Source: Lycium barbarum
Lineage: Eukaryota > Streptophyta > Magnoliopsida > Solanales > Solanaceae
Reading direction: 5' to 3'
Assembly (NCBI RefSeq): GCF_019175385.1
Contig: NC_083346.1
Location: 85,946,543-86,010,542 of the forward strand
DNA length: 64,000 nt
Positions 12,572 to 24,960 of this stretch are shown here, piece after piece; position 1 is the first letter of the stretch; each line of letters starts with the position of its first letter. Both the position numbers and the translations under genes were made by a program. The notes under the pieces were generated by a model. The model saw nothing but the letters and a program-made list of their open reading frames with translations. It was not told where the DNA came from and searched no databases.

Positions 12572-14557
12572 ACTCCGCAGGTGCCATGCTATAAGGAGGA
12601 ATAGATATTGGCTGAGTATCTGGCAATAGGTCAATAGTGAAATCAATCTCTCTCTGAGGGAATGCCTGGAAGCTCATCTTGAAACAATTCTGGAAACTCA
12701 TTAACCATAGGAACAGACTGAAGATTCGGTGACTCTGCTTGCACATCTTGAACTCGAACTAGGTGAAAAATATACCCTTTTCTGATCATCTTCTCTGCCT
12801 TAAGGTAGGAAACAAACCTACCCTTCGGCGAAACGGCATTACCCTTCAACTTCAGAATTGGCTTATTGGGAAACTGAAATCAAACTATCTTTGTTCTGCA
12901 ATCAACATTAGCATAACAGGAAGCCAGCCAATCCATCCCCAAAATAACTACAAAATCAATCATATCTACGTCAATCAGGTTCGCTAGGGTATGATGATTA
13001 CAAACTATAACAACACCACCCCGGTATACTCGCCTGGCTATAACCAGATCCCCAACTAGCGTAGACACCTCAAAAGGTTTAATCAGCTCGGGGTCTATCC
13101 TAAACTTGCCAACAACAAAGGGGCGTAACATGTGATAAAGTAGAACCTGGGCCAATCAGTGCATACATAGCATAGGAGGAAACTGATAATATACTTGTAA
13201 CAACATTAGGGGATGTTTTAGGATCCTGTCTACCGGCTAGTGCATATACGCGGTGCTGAGGACCGCTCGAGCTAGATGCTCCACTGCTCCCTCTACCTCG
13301 TCCTGCGGGTGTTTGAGAAACTTTCCCTGAAGGGCGCACCACAGAAGAAGAACCAGCCACAGACCCTGTGGGCTGAACCATACCCCCACTCTCTCTCATC
13401 GGACAATGTCGCATCCTATGACCTGGCTAGCCACAAGCATAACAAACATCTGAGCCCAGCCAACACTGACTGGCAAGTAACTTGCCACACTGGCCATACC
13501 GCGTCAAAGGGGGCCTCATCTGGCCTGACTCCGGTCTGTACTGAGAGCCTGATGCTCTAGAACTCTAGCCCGCTCCAGAATAAGAAGACCGATCAAACCT
13601 CTGACCTGAAAAGTGCGGAGGTGCACTCCCTGCTGAATGGTATGGATATTGGGGATACTAAGGTCTCTGTCCTCCCCTAGACTCACCCCTGATCTCTAAA
13701 GATCTGGGCCTCTTACCATGGCCCCGGTAACAATCACGATTTGTCCTCTTCTGACGCTTGCGATCTTCTAGATTCTGTGCATATGCCCGTATACGGGAGA
13801 TATCCATGTCTGGCTGTAACGCAGTAGTCGTATAAGCATCTATCAAATGTGTCCTTAGACCAGCCACAAAACGATGAACTCTGTCCTCCATCTCAGCCAC
13901 CATGGCTGGAGCATATCTGGCTATAGAATCAAAATACACGCAATACTCCTGGACACTTATACTGCCCTGCTCAATATGTAGAAATCTATCTGCTCGAGCT
14001 CGCTGACCTCAGGTTGTAGATAATGAAGAATAAAAGCATCCGAGAACTTTCACCAAACAGCTGGAGGGGTATTCTCTCCCTTAGATAACTCCCAAGTCTG
14101 ATACCACTGTACTGCAATATCACGGAGCCTATATGAAGACAACTCTACAGAGTCGACCTCATCCGTGTGCATAACCCTCAAGGTCCTCTACATACCATCA
14201 ATAAAATCCCGGGGGTCCATATTTTGCTTTATCACGGAAAACTCTGGAGAACCTAACCCAAGGAAGCTCTTTACCCTCGAACTACCAGTCCTATCTGCCT
14301 GGTAAACACCAACTCCCTGCCACTGAGCCTGGGCAGCTACTAATCTGGTCAATAACTGTATACCATCCCGCACACCCAGGCCCGCGGTGCATCCAGCTGA
14401 GGAACTGGGCAGGTGCTGGAGGCGAGGTACGCGATGTCTCAGACGGCCCCTCACTCTGAATCTCATCCTGAGCCCTCATAGCCTGCCGAGTGCGGCTAGT
14501 GGCCTCACCTGTCGCTCTCTGGCCCTTCTGGGCACCTATAGCTTTCTTGCGGGGCAT
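12572..14557 (-). pseudogene. G1 gag and protease, broken
   Basis: Gag and aspartic protease of the minus-strand chromovirus G1. Translation would start at 14557 (MPRKKAIGAQKG), equivalent to the MPPKGKATAAQKGK start of the other copies. Pieces recognised: the gag core (FDSIARYAPAMVAEMEDRVH) near 13850-13935, a Gly/Arg/Ser-rich linker and RVYALAGRQD near 13210-13330, then protease with [17 protein letters not shown] near 12880-12930 and the pre-RT linker near 12580-12760. The frame shifts several times, near 14290-14460, 13600 and 13130. The protease active-site triad D-S/T-G reads Gly-Pro-Gly (about 13143-13160), so it could not be active. The gene is continued at 1-1108 across N1. Confidence 0.92.
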
Positions 14558-14758
14558 CGCTGAAATCAAAACAAATCTTTAGAAGCGAACGCTTAACACA
14601 TGGCTCTATCGCACAATCTAAGAGAGAAAGAATGACATCATCCTAAATGTCATATAGCCTCCTGTTTATAAGTGTGGTGCAAAACACGCCCATAAACAAG
14701 ACTCTACTAGACACGGTCTGTAGACAACCCTAGGATGGAATAACTCTGATACCACTTT
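14558..14758 (-). other. G1 leader with primer binding site
   Basis: Untranslated leader between LTR and gag, alignable to the leaders of G2, G3, G4 and N1-N3. The primer site complement is at 14743-14754 (one mismatch: ACTCTGATACCA instead of GCTCTGATACCA), four bases from the LTR. Confidence 0.85.
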
Positions 14759-15296
14759 TGTCACGACCCAAACCGATAAGTCGTGACGAGTGCCTGACCT
14801 CTAGCGACCAAAAACCCCTAAACAGGTATCCGTACCATATTGAACATCAGGGGCCCATAAATTGTATAAACTGATCTCATGAAAAGGGAAACATCAAAAC
14901 TCTGCACAATCTGGTTATACACATACATACTAAAGAACAGTACAAGCCAAATAGGCCGCTACATGTACTGTACACAAAATAATGGGAGCCGACAAGACAA
15001 CATCATCTAACTAATACATACAACTGTCTACAGACCTCTACTGGAATGAAAGCTGTAGAAAGGACGGGACAGGGCCCCGTCATACCCATATACATGTATA
15101 TCCAAAAGGCTAGCATACCAAAATAAACTGCAACTCCGGAACAATGGAGTGCACTAACCACTGCTGGATAGAAGTCCTACTAAGCTAGACCACCTGGCGG
15201 TCTACCTGAACCTGCGGGCATGAACGCAGTCCCCCGAGCAACGGGGAGTCAGTACAGATAATGTACTGAGTATGAAAGGCATAAGAACAACATGTG

Positions 15297-15382
<86 letters not shown>

Positions 15383-15432
15383 AGTCATGAATAAATTCTG
15401 AACTCATAAACTTAAATGGCTATCTGCATTTA
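14759..15432 (-). repeat. G1 5' LTR, first part
   Basis: Starts TGTCACGACCC next to the primer site. It contains a CAGTAC / GTACTG block near 15250 and a long TA repeat. It is cut at 15432 by G2. The last five bases ATTTA are the G2 target site; ATGTA at 35814-35818 is the probable other copy with one change. The LTR resumes at 35819. Confidence 0.85.
15300..15380. repeat. (TA)40 microsatellite
   Basis: About 40 uninterrupted TA units inside the G1 LTR. Its length is likely to vary between individuals and may be affected by assembly. Confidence 0.97.
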
Positions 15433-15736
15433 TGTCACGACCCGGCTAGGGGCCGTGACGGATACCTGGGGCTAACCGCCGAGCACCGCTCGTACTAGTA
15501 CTCCTTAGGATTATTTAACAATCATTTACCAGATTCATGCTCGATTTATAAGAAAACCCATTTTCCTTTAGAAACTTAATGTTTTTATACACATGAGCCC
15601 TTAGGCTAGCAAAATAATATATATGTATATATTTACACAATGACTACGCCGTGAAACCACATGACCCACATTGAGTATCTACGAGCCTCTATGAGATGAC
15701 ATCTACAATTATACACAAAAGAATCATCATTGGCAC
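15433..15736 (-). repeat. G2 3' LTR, segment 1
   Basis: Starts TGTCACGACCCGG and aligns with the start of the G2 5' LTR at 33443. It is interrupted by N2 at the target site GGCAC (15732-15736) and resumes at 23825. Confidence 0.9.
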
Positions 15737-16491
15737 TGTCACGACCCGTCTAGGGGCCGTGACGAGTACCCGATACTTGTACCGAGCACCCCTTGTCTAT
15801 CGTTTTACCTTTACCTCTTAGCAAGCCATGTAAACAGAGCCATTTTTTTTTTGAACATTAACATGCCAAAACACCATATATCTAACTGTACTTAACTGAC
15901 TGTACATAACTGTCTACGAGCCTCTAGACGTAGTACACTTATACATAGAAAGGGCTGAGTACTGCCGTGCCCGAATATATATACACAAAATAGTACCAAG
16001 GAAGTGAGGTTCCGGAATAACTGGAGCACTGTCAACACTGCTGGTAGAGCTTCTAAGTATCAAATCCGCCTGTCTGCTGACCTGCGCAGCATGAAACGCA
16101 GCGTCCACAAGAAGGGACGTTAGTACGAATAGTGTACCGATTATGTAAGGCATGAATAGTAATATACAGAAAATATGAATCATGTATAATGACATAAGAG
16201 AGTTACAACACATGTCCTGGGATAGAAACATAACCTGTATATATATATACCCTTGGCAGCTGCTATGCGTACTTAGCTTTCCTTTAAGAATCTTTCCTTG
16301 TTCATATACATATACATATAAAATAGGACATCTCATATTGCCGAGGCGTCGGCAGCCGATCCATTTAACCATAAACATACACATCCCGCGTCCGGGCATC
16401 CCGCGTCCGGGACGATATCATATCATGTAATGCCAACTGATCAGGTGGATATACGTTCATAACGCTCTGCCCTTACCTCCATTTCCCCCGT

Positions 16492-16732
16492 ATACATATG
16501 CATATATCATGTACATATATCAACGTCTATAGCTCTCTAGCTCTTTTATCATATACATATACGTGTGTCATGTAGGTACATCAGCGTCTATAGCGCTCTG
16601 GTGCTTTTATCAAATACATATACGTGTGTCATGTAGGTACATCAGCGTCTATAGCGCTCTGGTGCTTTTATCATATACATATACGTGTATCATGTGCATG
16701 TATCAGGGTCTATAGCGCTCTAGCTCTTTCGT
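16492..16732. repeat. 61-bp tandem repeat in N2 LTR, four copies
   Basis: Four units containing CATATACGTGTGTCATG and CGTCTATAGCGCTCT, diverged at the outer units. The same array is at 21112-21352 in the other LTR. Confidence 0.9.
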
Positions 16733-18600
16733 CATGTGCATGTTTTAAAAATATATACACATGTCTTACATACATTTACATGTCTTATATGCATTTACGT
16801 ATCCTATATACATATGTCTCATAGGCACGCAGGAAAGCCCAAAGAAGAATCATGTAGTCATCGGAGTGACGTAAGGTCGGTGACCTCCAATTAATTATAG
16901 AATACTCGTGATCGCTTTGTCTCACCTTGAAGGAACGAGTATTTTAAGGTGAGACTACCAACGGGGAATAATATTAAAGTAAACGTAGAATGAAATCGGG
17001 GCATCATAGATGACAGTTCATAGACTTTGAAATCTTTTAGAAAATAAAGTCATAGCTAGGAAATATAAATAAGATTCGAAAATTAGTTTATCATTTTCAT
17101 GTTTACATAAGATACTTAGCTTAGTCATCTCAGTCATAGAGTCGTTCTGGTAGTACGTATCATAAGCATATTCTCTTATCTAACATCATTGTTATCATTA
17201 TCGTCATGGAAGTGCCCTCGTTAGAGGAGTCATAGTATTTATCATTTGGTATCGAAATCGGGATCAAAGGTTCCCTTTGGATTCACTTCAAGTAAGTCAA
17301 GCAAGACTGTAAGGAAATATCCGAGAGTAGCGGGCCCACCTCGGGCCGGATGAGGTAGCGTATACGATTTACGTATGTTACGTGTCATAGCGTTACTTGT
17401 GAGGGTCTTAGGGTAATCGGGTCCCATTTATACAAGTTCTAAGGGTGTAGGAGGTTTTTCCAACAATTGGCACACTTTCTAGTTCAATTCTATTGAACAA
17501 AAAGTGGAAAACTTTAGGTGCGGATTCCGGGGAACCGAGTTGTCCCCGAGGCTCGTACCCAACTTATTTCAACTAAGACATGCCATAAAAAGAAGGGTGA
17601 AGCCTTACATACCTCTTTCCGCTTCTTTTGCTATTCCGAATTCACGTTGCAATCTCGTCAAAATCTGCAAATTGGTCACATTTACCCAAACTTTCATTAG
17701 GGTACTTAGAGTTAGAATCTTAAGGAACCAATTGGCTACCGAAATTTCGGCAGCACTTCCTCTGTAAATATACCATCCTCAACATTCAACATAGCCAAAT
17801 TCTCATCAATCACAATCCGGGAATTCAAACCCGGCCAAACTATTAACATAATTCAACAATCACACTAAAAATTCACATATTCCATTCAAGGTGCATTCCA
17901 ACACTTCAATTAACATTCTACCTCCTTCAATACTCTCCAATTCCAATGAAACAACAATAACCTTATAATACATATATTTGAACAACATCATAGTAATACC
18001 ATTACATGTCTTCCATACAAAAACATTATTTTCAATTTACACAAACTTCCAATTGCCAATACTTCACCAAACTTGTCAAGTCTTTATTTGCGATATAACA
18101 TCTACAACACAACGATTAAGATATTAATTACAACTCGCTCATTATTCTTTCACAACTCACCAATATACACGACTATACATCAAGTATACACGGCCACATA
18201 TACCATGCACACTCACACGGCTCCAACATGTATACACCACTACAATCTCTCCAAACTCATTCAACTTCCATTTTCTACATATCATTCACAACAATAACAA
18301 CTAAACACTAATTAAAATAATTGAAGCATGACTCCCACACACATATATATATACACGGCCATATACTATATTTCTCTCCTTCATGAATTTCATCCATTTT
18401 AGCATACTACAACACATATAAACCATATATAACACATAAAACAAGATCAAAACTCACCTTTCTTCTTCAACTTCTCACTTGACTACAACTTGACAACTTG
18501 TATGATTTTGAATTTTTCTTGCTCCAACAAAAACTCCACCTTGTTAATCACCCTTTACTTGGTAGAAAATGATTTTTGGAGAATTTTTGCAAATTGTTCT

Positions 18601-18672
18601 CGTGAAAATTGCTCTTGGCCGAAATGGCCTTAAGGCTCGTGAAAATTGCTCTTGGCCGAAATGGCCTTAAGG
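18601..18672. repeat. 37-bp tandem duplication in N2 left LTR
   Basis: Two copies of a unit containing CTCTTGGCCGAAATGGCC; the right LTR has one (about 23224-23255), so this arose after insertion. Confidence 0.88.
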
Positions 18673-19240
18673 TTTTCTCCTCTCTCTCTTGTTCTTGCTT
18701 TTCTTGAAATTTCTAGAACATTATGTGGAATAAGATGACTTAGTCATATTATTTATTGACCAAATTTTAATTAATATGGGCTTGGGCCATAACCATGGCC
18801 GGTTGGGCCTCACAAATTTGGGCCTTATTATTTTTTTTGATTTTTTTGGGCCAACTCGGTTTGGTCCCGAGTTGGGCCTAGCCCACTGACCGTTCGACCT
18901 TAAAACGTTCATATCTCCTTGTACCGACGTCACCTGGGCACCCACGACCTATGGTTAGAAAGCTAATTCAATTATCTACAACTTCTTGTTCTTGGTACCT
19001 TTCCAAATTCCAAACTTATAATACCGTTTTGGCCCCTTGAAGTCAGATCACCCAAAAACGTTTTCTTAAAAATGTTCGTTTGGAGGACTTCCACTTTGAT
19101 TTGGCCCAAGGGTCCTTCTTGAGTTGTGTTTAACTTCTCATATGTGATTCATATGAATTTTCAGATGTCCCAAAAAAAATCTCGATGTGTGGGTCCCACC
19201 TCAGCAATTAATCTGACGTTCAAAAATACGAGATATAACA

Positions 19241-19254
19241 TTCTCCCCCCCTTT
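19241..19254 (-). promoter_or_regulatory. N2 polypurine tract
   Basis: TTCTCCCCCCCTTT on the plus strand, directly at the LTR edge and followed by the complement of the CGAGGACGAATGTT segment seen in the other elements. Confidence 0.88.
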
Positions 19255-20190
19255 AGAACATTCGTCCTCGAATGTTAAACTGGCCTCATAGTGTATCATA
19301 ATACTTCGGGGAGGTCTCCTTCGTAGACATCTCATATGTCGCTTAGGTCGCTTTTATGTCGTAAATTCATTGAGTAAGCTCCGAACGTTGGCCCCACGTT
19401 AATAAGTCCCCTTTCTGTCACGCTTTCTCCTCTTCCGTTAGTCTTGTCCGTCTCAGCCTACATGACTTTTATAGGGTTTGTAACCACTCCACACACTCTA
19501 ATTTTCATTGGACTACCTAGCTTCACATTCGTCTCTTGTTCCCACATTTGTGAAAATTTTAGCATATTTCCCAGGGGGTCACCCATCATGGAATTGCTCC
19601 CACCTGAGCACGCTTAACCCAAAAGCTTCACTGAAATTCGGTGCCTTGATGCCGATATTTTCGCGTAAGCTTCCTCACATGACCTTTATTGCATGCTCTG
19701 GAGCAAGTCAAAGTCTTACAGTTCCCAAAACATTTTCGTAACACGTCCCTTCTTTTGTAATTACCGTTTTACCCTTTTGGTTCCCGATGTTCACCTTTCG
19801 CCTGTGTGTATGACCACCTCCTGGCTTGGGCTTCCAGATTCCCGATTATAGTAATCGCACCTTCGTCTTCATGCCAAACCCATAACCTTTCTGGAACAAC
19901 GCATCTCACCTATTGCCGGTTTGCAATATTTCCTTTCCACGCGCCTTCCTGTTAGGCGTATCCATTCTTACGGAATCTTCTTTACCATTCCTACTCTTCA
20001 CAGTCTGTACGTAACAAATATCAATAATACCTCAGAGAACATGCGGCTATATATCATATTCCCACCGTCCAGGACTTCCAGTTCCGAGTAACAGAACAAT
20101 TATCCAGGCTTACCTTTGTAACTTGCCATCTCGTCACTTGTTTTCTTTCGTCACCACTAGGCGTCTACGAAAATCGACGGTTAGTATAAG
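19255..20190 (-). other. N2 interior: non-coding, contains the 5S-like island
   Basis: About 0.94 kb with no reading frame of note. It aligns with the N3 interior from about 56540 to 57240. Divergence is clear outside 19566-19709, where only 3 of 144 positions differ. Confidence 0.85.
19566..19666 (-). ncRNA. 5S rRNA-like segment in N2 interior
   Basis: Read on the minus strand, 101 nt align without a gap to plant 5S rRNA from about nucleotide 3 to the end of box C. By my manual count about 70% of positions match the plant consensus I remember. Best-kept parts are GTTAAGCGTGCT (box A) and GATGGGTGACC followed by CCTGGGAA (box C), the internal Pol III promoter. The last 15 or so bases of 5S are not recognisable. 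A T4 run on the minus strand (19553-19556) lies 9 bases after the segment, where Pol III could stop. It is not a ribosomal 5S gene: the 5' stem and 3' end are changed. Whether it is transcribed is unknown. Confidence 0.8.
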
Positions 20191-20371
20191 GAATCTTATT
20201 TCCTATGACTGGGCTCTATCGCACGATCTGAGACAGAAAGAAGGTCATATTTCCTAAATGCCCTGTAGCCTCCTGTTTATAAGTGTGGCGCGCAACACAC
20301 CCATAAACAAGACTCTACTGGACACGGCTCGTAGACAAACTCCTAGGACCGAACTGCTCTGATACCACTTC
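20191..20371 (-). other. N2 leader with primer binding site
   Basis: Leader alignable to those of the coding gypsy elements. The primer site complement GCTCTGATACCA is at 20356-20367, four bases from the LTR start at 20372. Confidence 0.9.
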
Positions 20372-23300
20372 TGTCACGACCCGTCTAGGGGTCGTGACGA
20401 GTACCCGATACTTGTACCGAGCACCCCTTGTCTATCGTTTTACCTTTACCTCTTAGCAAGCCATGTAAACAGAGCCATTTTTTTTTTGAACATTAACATG
20501 CCAAAACACCATATATCTAACTGTACTTAACTGACTGTACATAACTGTCTACGAGCCTCTAGACGTAGTACACTTATACATAGAAAGGGCTGAGTACTGC
20601 CGTGCCCGAATATATATACACAAAATAGTACCAAGGAAGTGAGGCTCCGGAATAACTGGAGCACTGTCAACACTGCTGGTAGAGCTTCTAAGTATCAAAT
20701 CCGCCTGTCTGCTGACCTGCGCGGCATGAAACGCAGCGTCCACAAGAAGGGACGTCAGTACGAATAGTGTACCGAGTATGTAAGGCATGAATAGTAATAT
20801 ACAGAAAATATGAATCATGTATAATGACATAACAGAGTTACAACACATGTCCTGGGATAGAAACATAACCTGTATATATATATACCCTTGGCAGGTGCTA
20901 TGCGTACTTAGCTTTCCTTTAAGAATCTTTCCTTGTTCATATACATATGCATATAAAATAGGACATCTCATATTGCCGAGGCGTCGGCAGCCGATCCATA
21001 TAACCATAAATATACACATCCCGCGTCCGGGACGATATCATATCATGTAATGCCAACTGATCAGGTGGATATGCGTTCATAACGCTCTGCCCTTACCTCC
21101 ATTTCCCCCGTATACATATGCATATATCATGTACATATATCAACGTCTATAGCTCTCTAGCTCTTTTATCATATACATATACGTGTGTCATGTAGGTACA
21201 TCAGCGTCTATAGCGCTCGGGTGCTTTTATCATATACATATACGTGTGTCATGTAGGTACATCAGCGTCTATAGCGCTCTGGTGCTTTTGTCATATACAT
21301 ATACGTGTATTATGTGCATGTATCAGGGTCTATAGCGCTCTAGCTCTTTCGTCATGTGCATGTTCTAAAAATATATACACATGTCTTACATACATTTACA
21401 TGTCTTATATGCATTTACGTATCCTATATACATATGTCTCATAGGCACGCAGGAAAGCCCAAAGAAGAATCATGTAGTCATCGGAGTGACGTAAGGTCGG
21501 TGACCTCCAATTATATTATAGAATACTCGTGATCGCTTTGTCTCACCTTGAAGGAACGAGTATTTTAAGGTGAGACTACCAACGGGGAATAATATTAAAG
21601 TAAACGTAGAATGAAATCGGGGCATCATAGATGACAGTTCATAGACTTTGAAATCTTTTAGAAAATAAAGTCATAGCTAGGAAATATAAATAAGATTCGA
21701 AAATTAGTTTATCATTTTCATGTTTACATAAGATACTTAGCTTAGTCATCTCAGTCATAGAGTCGTTCCGGTAGTACGTATCATAGGCATATTCTGTTAT
21801 CTAACATCATTGTTATCATTATCGTCATGGAAGTGCCCTCGTTAGAGGAGTCATAGTATTTATCATTTGGTATCGAAATCGGGATCAAAGGTTCCCTTTG
21901 GATTCACTTCAAGTAAGTCAAGCAAGACTGTAAGGAAATATCCGAGAGTAGCGGGCCCACCTCGGGCCGGATGAGGTAGCGTATACGATTTACGTATGTT
22001 ACGTGTCATAGCGTTACTTGTGAGGGTCTTAGGGTAATCGGGTCCCATTTATACAAGTTCTAAGGGTGTAGGAGGTGTTTCCAACAATTGGCACACTTTC
22101 TAGTTCAATTCTATTGAACAAAAAGTGGAAAACTTTAGGTGCGGATTCCGGGGAACCGAGTTGTCCCCGAGGCTCGTACCCAACTTATTTCAACTAAGAC
22201 ATGCCATAGAAAGAAGGGTGAAGCCTTACATACCTCTTTCCGCTTCTTTTGCTATTCCGAATTCACGTTGCAATCTCGTCAAAATCTGCAAATTGGTCAC
22301 ATTTACCCAAACTTTCATTAGGGTACTTAGAGTTAGAATCTTAAGGAACCACTTGGCTACCGAAATTTCGGCAGCACTTCCTCTGTAAATATACCATCCT
22401 CAACATTCAACATAGCCAAATTCTCATCAATCACAATCCGGGAATTCAAACCCGGCCAAACTATTAACATAATTCAACAATCACACTAAAAATTCACATA
22501 TTCCATTCAAGGTGCATTCCAACACTTCAATTAACATTCTACCTCCTTCAATACTCTCCAATTCAAATGAAACAACAATAACCTTATAATACATATATTC
22601 CAACAACATCATAGTAATACCATTACATGTCTTCCATACAAAAACATTATTTTCAATTTACACAAACTTCCAATTGCCAATACTTCACCAAACTTGTCAA
22701 GTCTTTATTTGCGATATAACATCTACAACACAACGATTAAGATATTAATTACAACTCGCTCATTATTCTTTCACAACTCACCAATATACACGACTATACA
22801 TCAAGTATACACGGCCACATATACCATGCACACTCACACGGCTCCAACATGTATACATCACTACACTCTCTCCAAACTCATTCAACTTCCATTTTCCACA
22901 TATCATTCACAAGAATAACAACTAAACACTAATTAAAATAATTGAAGCATGACTCCCACACACATATATATATATACACGGCCATATACTATATTTCTCT
23001 CCTTCATGAATTTCATCCATTTTAGCATACTACAACACATATAAACCATATATAACACATAAAACAAGATCAAAACTCACCTTTCTTCTTCAACTTCTCA
23101 CTTGACTACAACTTGACAACTTGTATGATTTTGAATTTTTCTTGCTCCAACAACAACTCCACCTTGTTAATCACCCTTTACTTGGTAGAAAATGATTTTT
23201 GGAGAATTTTTGCAAATTTTTCTTGTGAAAATTGCTCTTGGCCGAAATGGCCTTAAGTTTTTCTCCTCTATCTTGTTCTTGCTTTTCCTGAAATTTCTAG

Positions 23301-23824
23301 AACATTATGTGGAATAAGATGACTTAGTCATCTTATTTATTGACCAAATTTTATTTAATATGGGCTTGGGCCATAACCATGGCCGGTTGGGCCTCACAAA
23401 TTTGGGCCTTATTATTTGTTTTGATTTTTTTGGGCCAACTCGGTTTGGTCCCGAGTTGGGCCTAGCCCACTGACCTTTCGACCTTAAAACGTTCATATCT
23501 CCTTGTACCGACGTCACCTGGGCACCCACGACCTATGGTTGGAAAGATAATTCAATTATCTACAACTTCTAGTTCTTGGTACTTTTCCAAATTCCAAACT
23601 TATAATACCGTTTTTGCCCCTTGAAGTCAGATCACCCGAAAATGTTTTCTTAAAAATATTCGTTTGGAGGACTTCCACTTTGATTTGGCCCAAGGGTCCT
23701 TCTTGAGTTGTGTTTAACTTCTCATATGTGATTCATAAGAATTTTCAGATGTCCCAAAAAAAATCTCGATGTGTGGGTCCCACCGCAGCAATTAATCTGA
23801 CGTTCAAAAATACGGGATATAACA
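20372..23824 (-). repeat. N2 5' LTR (right)
   Basis: Direct repeat of 15737-19240, slightly shorter because it lacks one ATCCCGCGTCCGGG unit and one 37-bp unit. The hairpin lies near 21480-21511. It ends ATATAACA at 23824, followed by the target duplication. Confidence 0.92.
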
Positions 23825-23922
23825 GGCACCTCCAGGACAATGGGGTGCTTTCAGTCAGCTAACAGCCTCTAAGAATCTGGAGCAAGATCTCCTCCCTGTC
23901 TACCTGTGGGCATGAACACAGT
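23825..23922 (-). repeat. G2 3' LTR, segment 2
   Basis: 98 bp that match 33740-33839 of the G2 5' LTR, between N2 and S2. They end in ACAGT, the presumed S2 target site. Confidence 0.88.
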
Positions 23923-24124
23923 TGTCACAACCCAACCTCGTAGGCCGTGACTAGTGCCCGAGGTGGACACTCGTATACGCACCTGTTAGCTATAATCAAC
24001 TCGAAACCAAACATAATATGGAAACTTGTAAAAACAAAATGTCATCTCAGAACTGTCACATATATATATATATCAAGTAACCTGTCTCCTGTGGGGTCAC
24101 AATCAATCAAGCATGACATAATAC

Positions 24125-24262
24125 GCAAGCCGACAAGGCTGCCACTACATACGGGAACATCCCAAAATACATATGCACGCCGACAAGGCTGCTACTACAT
24201 ACAACATCCCAAAATATATATATATGCAAGCCGACAAGGCTGCCACTACTTATGGGAACGTC
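24125..24262. repeat. Tandem repeat in S2, three copies
   Basis: Three imperfect units of about 50-58 bp centred on GCCGACAAGGCTGCCACTAC. The same short motif occurs once in the G1-type LTRs (about 14980 and 37030), so it was amplified here. Confidence 0.85.
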
Positions 24263-24704
24263 CTAAGTATAAGTCATGCTAACACAGCCAAACAACATCT
24301 GTACACAACCCACACATATGTCTACAGACCTCTAAGCGTATCAACAGTGACATATAACGGGAAAGGGCCCCGCCGTACCCCTGGATAAACACATATATAC
24401 ATCAAAAGGATCTGTACCAAAAGTCTAGGCTCCGGAACAATGGAGCACTCCAAGACAGCTGAGTAAGAGTCCTAAGCTGGAGGATTACCAAAGCGAGTAT
24501 CTGTACCTGCGGGCATGAAATGCAGCCCCCCCTCCCCCCCGAAGAAGAGGGGGTTAGTACGAGATATGTACTGAGTATATAAAGCATGAAATACAATAAG
24601 GAAGATCATAGCTGAAGTAGAGATTCCAGGATACAAGTATGATAACCAAGAAATCACTGTACCTGTGCCTTACGAAACAAAATCATGCATATCATTATCA
24701 TATA

Positions 24705-24960
24705 CCATACCCGGCCCATTATGGGACTCGGTGAATAAAATCATATTATCATATCATCATATCATCATATACCGTACCCGACCCATTATGGGACTCGGTG
24801 AATAAAGTCGTGTACACGTATACCATACCCGGCCCATCATGGGTCTCGGTGCCATAATCATATCATCATATACATATATCGTACCCGGCCCATTATGGGA
24901 ATCGGTGATCAATGCAGTGAAACTGTGCACGAGAACATACCCGGCTCGGGACTCGGTGAA
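24705..24960. repeat. Tandem repeat in S2, about five copies
   Basis: Diverged units with TACCCGGCCCATTATGGG and ACTCGGTGAATAA separated by CATATCATCATAT spacers. Confidence 0.85.

Larger units (their letters stand above)
15737..19240 (-). repeat. N2 3' LTR (left)
   Basis: Directly repeated at 20372-23824 with few differences, which suggests a fairly recent insertion. It contains a four-copy ~61-bp tandem repeat, a two-copy ATCCCGCGTCCGGG motif (16383-16412, one copy in the other LTR), the ACGTCA hairpin (16860-16891) and a 37-bp tandem duplication at 18601-18672. ORFs of 156-161 codons shared by the two LTRs reflect LTR duplication only. Confidence 0.92.
15737..23824 (-). mobile_element. 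N2: non-autonomous LTR element carrying a 5S rRNA-like segment
   Basis: 8.09 kb, minus orientation, target duplication GGCAC at 15732-15736 and 23825-23829. The LTRs are about 3.50 and 3.45 kb and the interior only 1.13 kb, so 86% of the element is LTR. It has a primer site, a gypsy-like leader and a polypurine tract but no coding sequence. The interior holds a 101-nt 5S rRNA-like segment. It belongs with N3: both LTRs begin TGTTATATC in the element's sense and the interiors align over about 1 kb. Confidence 0.92.

Noticed and set aside
15185..15388. ORF of repeated Tyr-Ile
   Set aside because: Translation of the (TA)40 microsatellite.
15914..16399. A 161-codon minus-strand ORF with a 156-codon partner at 20549-21019
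   Set aside because: Both lie at the same place in the two N2 LTRs; the similarity reflects LTR duplication. Composition is low-complexity and no domain is visible.
24125..24960. Regularly spaced repeats that might suggest CRISPR
   Set aside because: Units are adjacent tandem repeats without unique spacers, and the DNA is plant LTR sequence.
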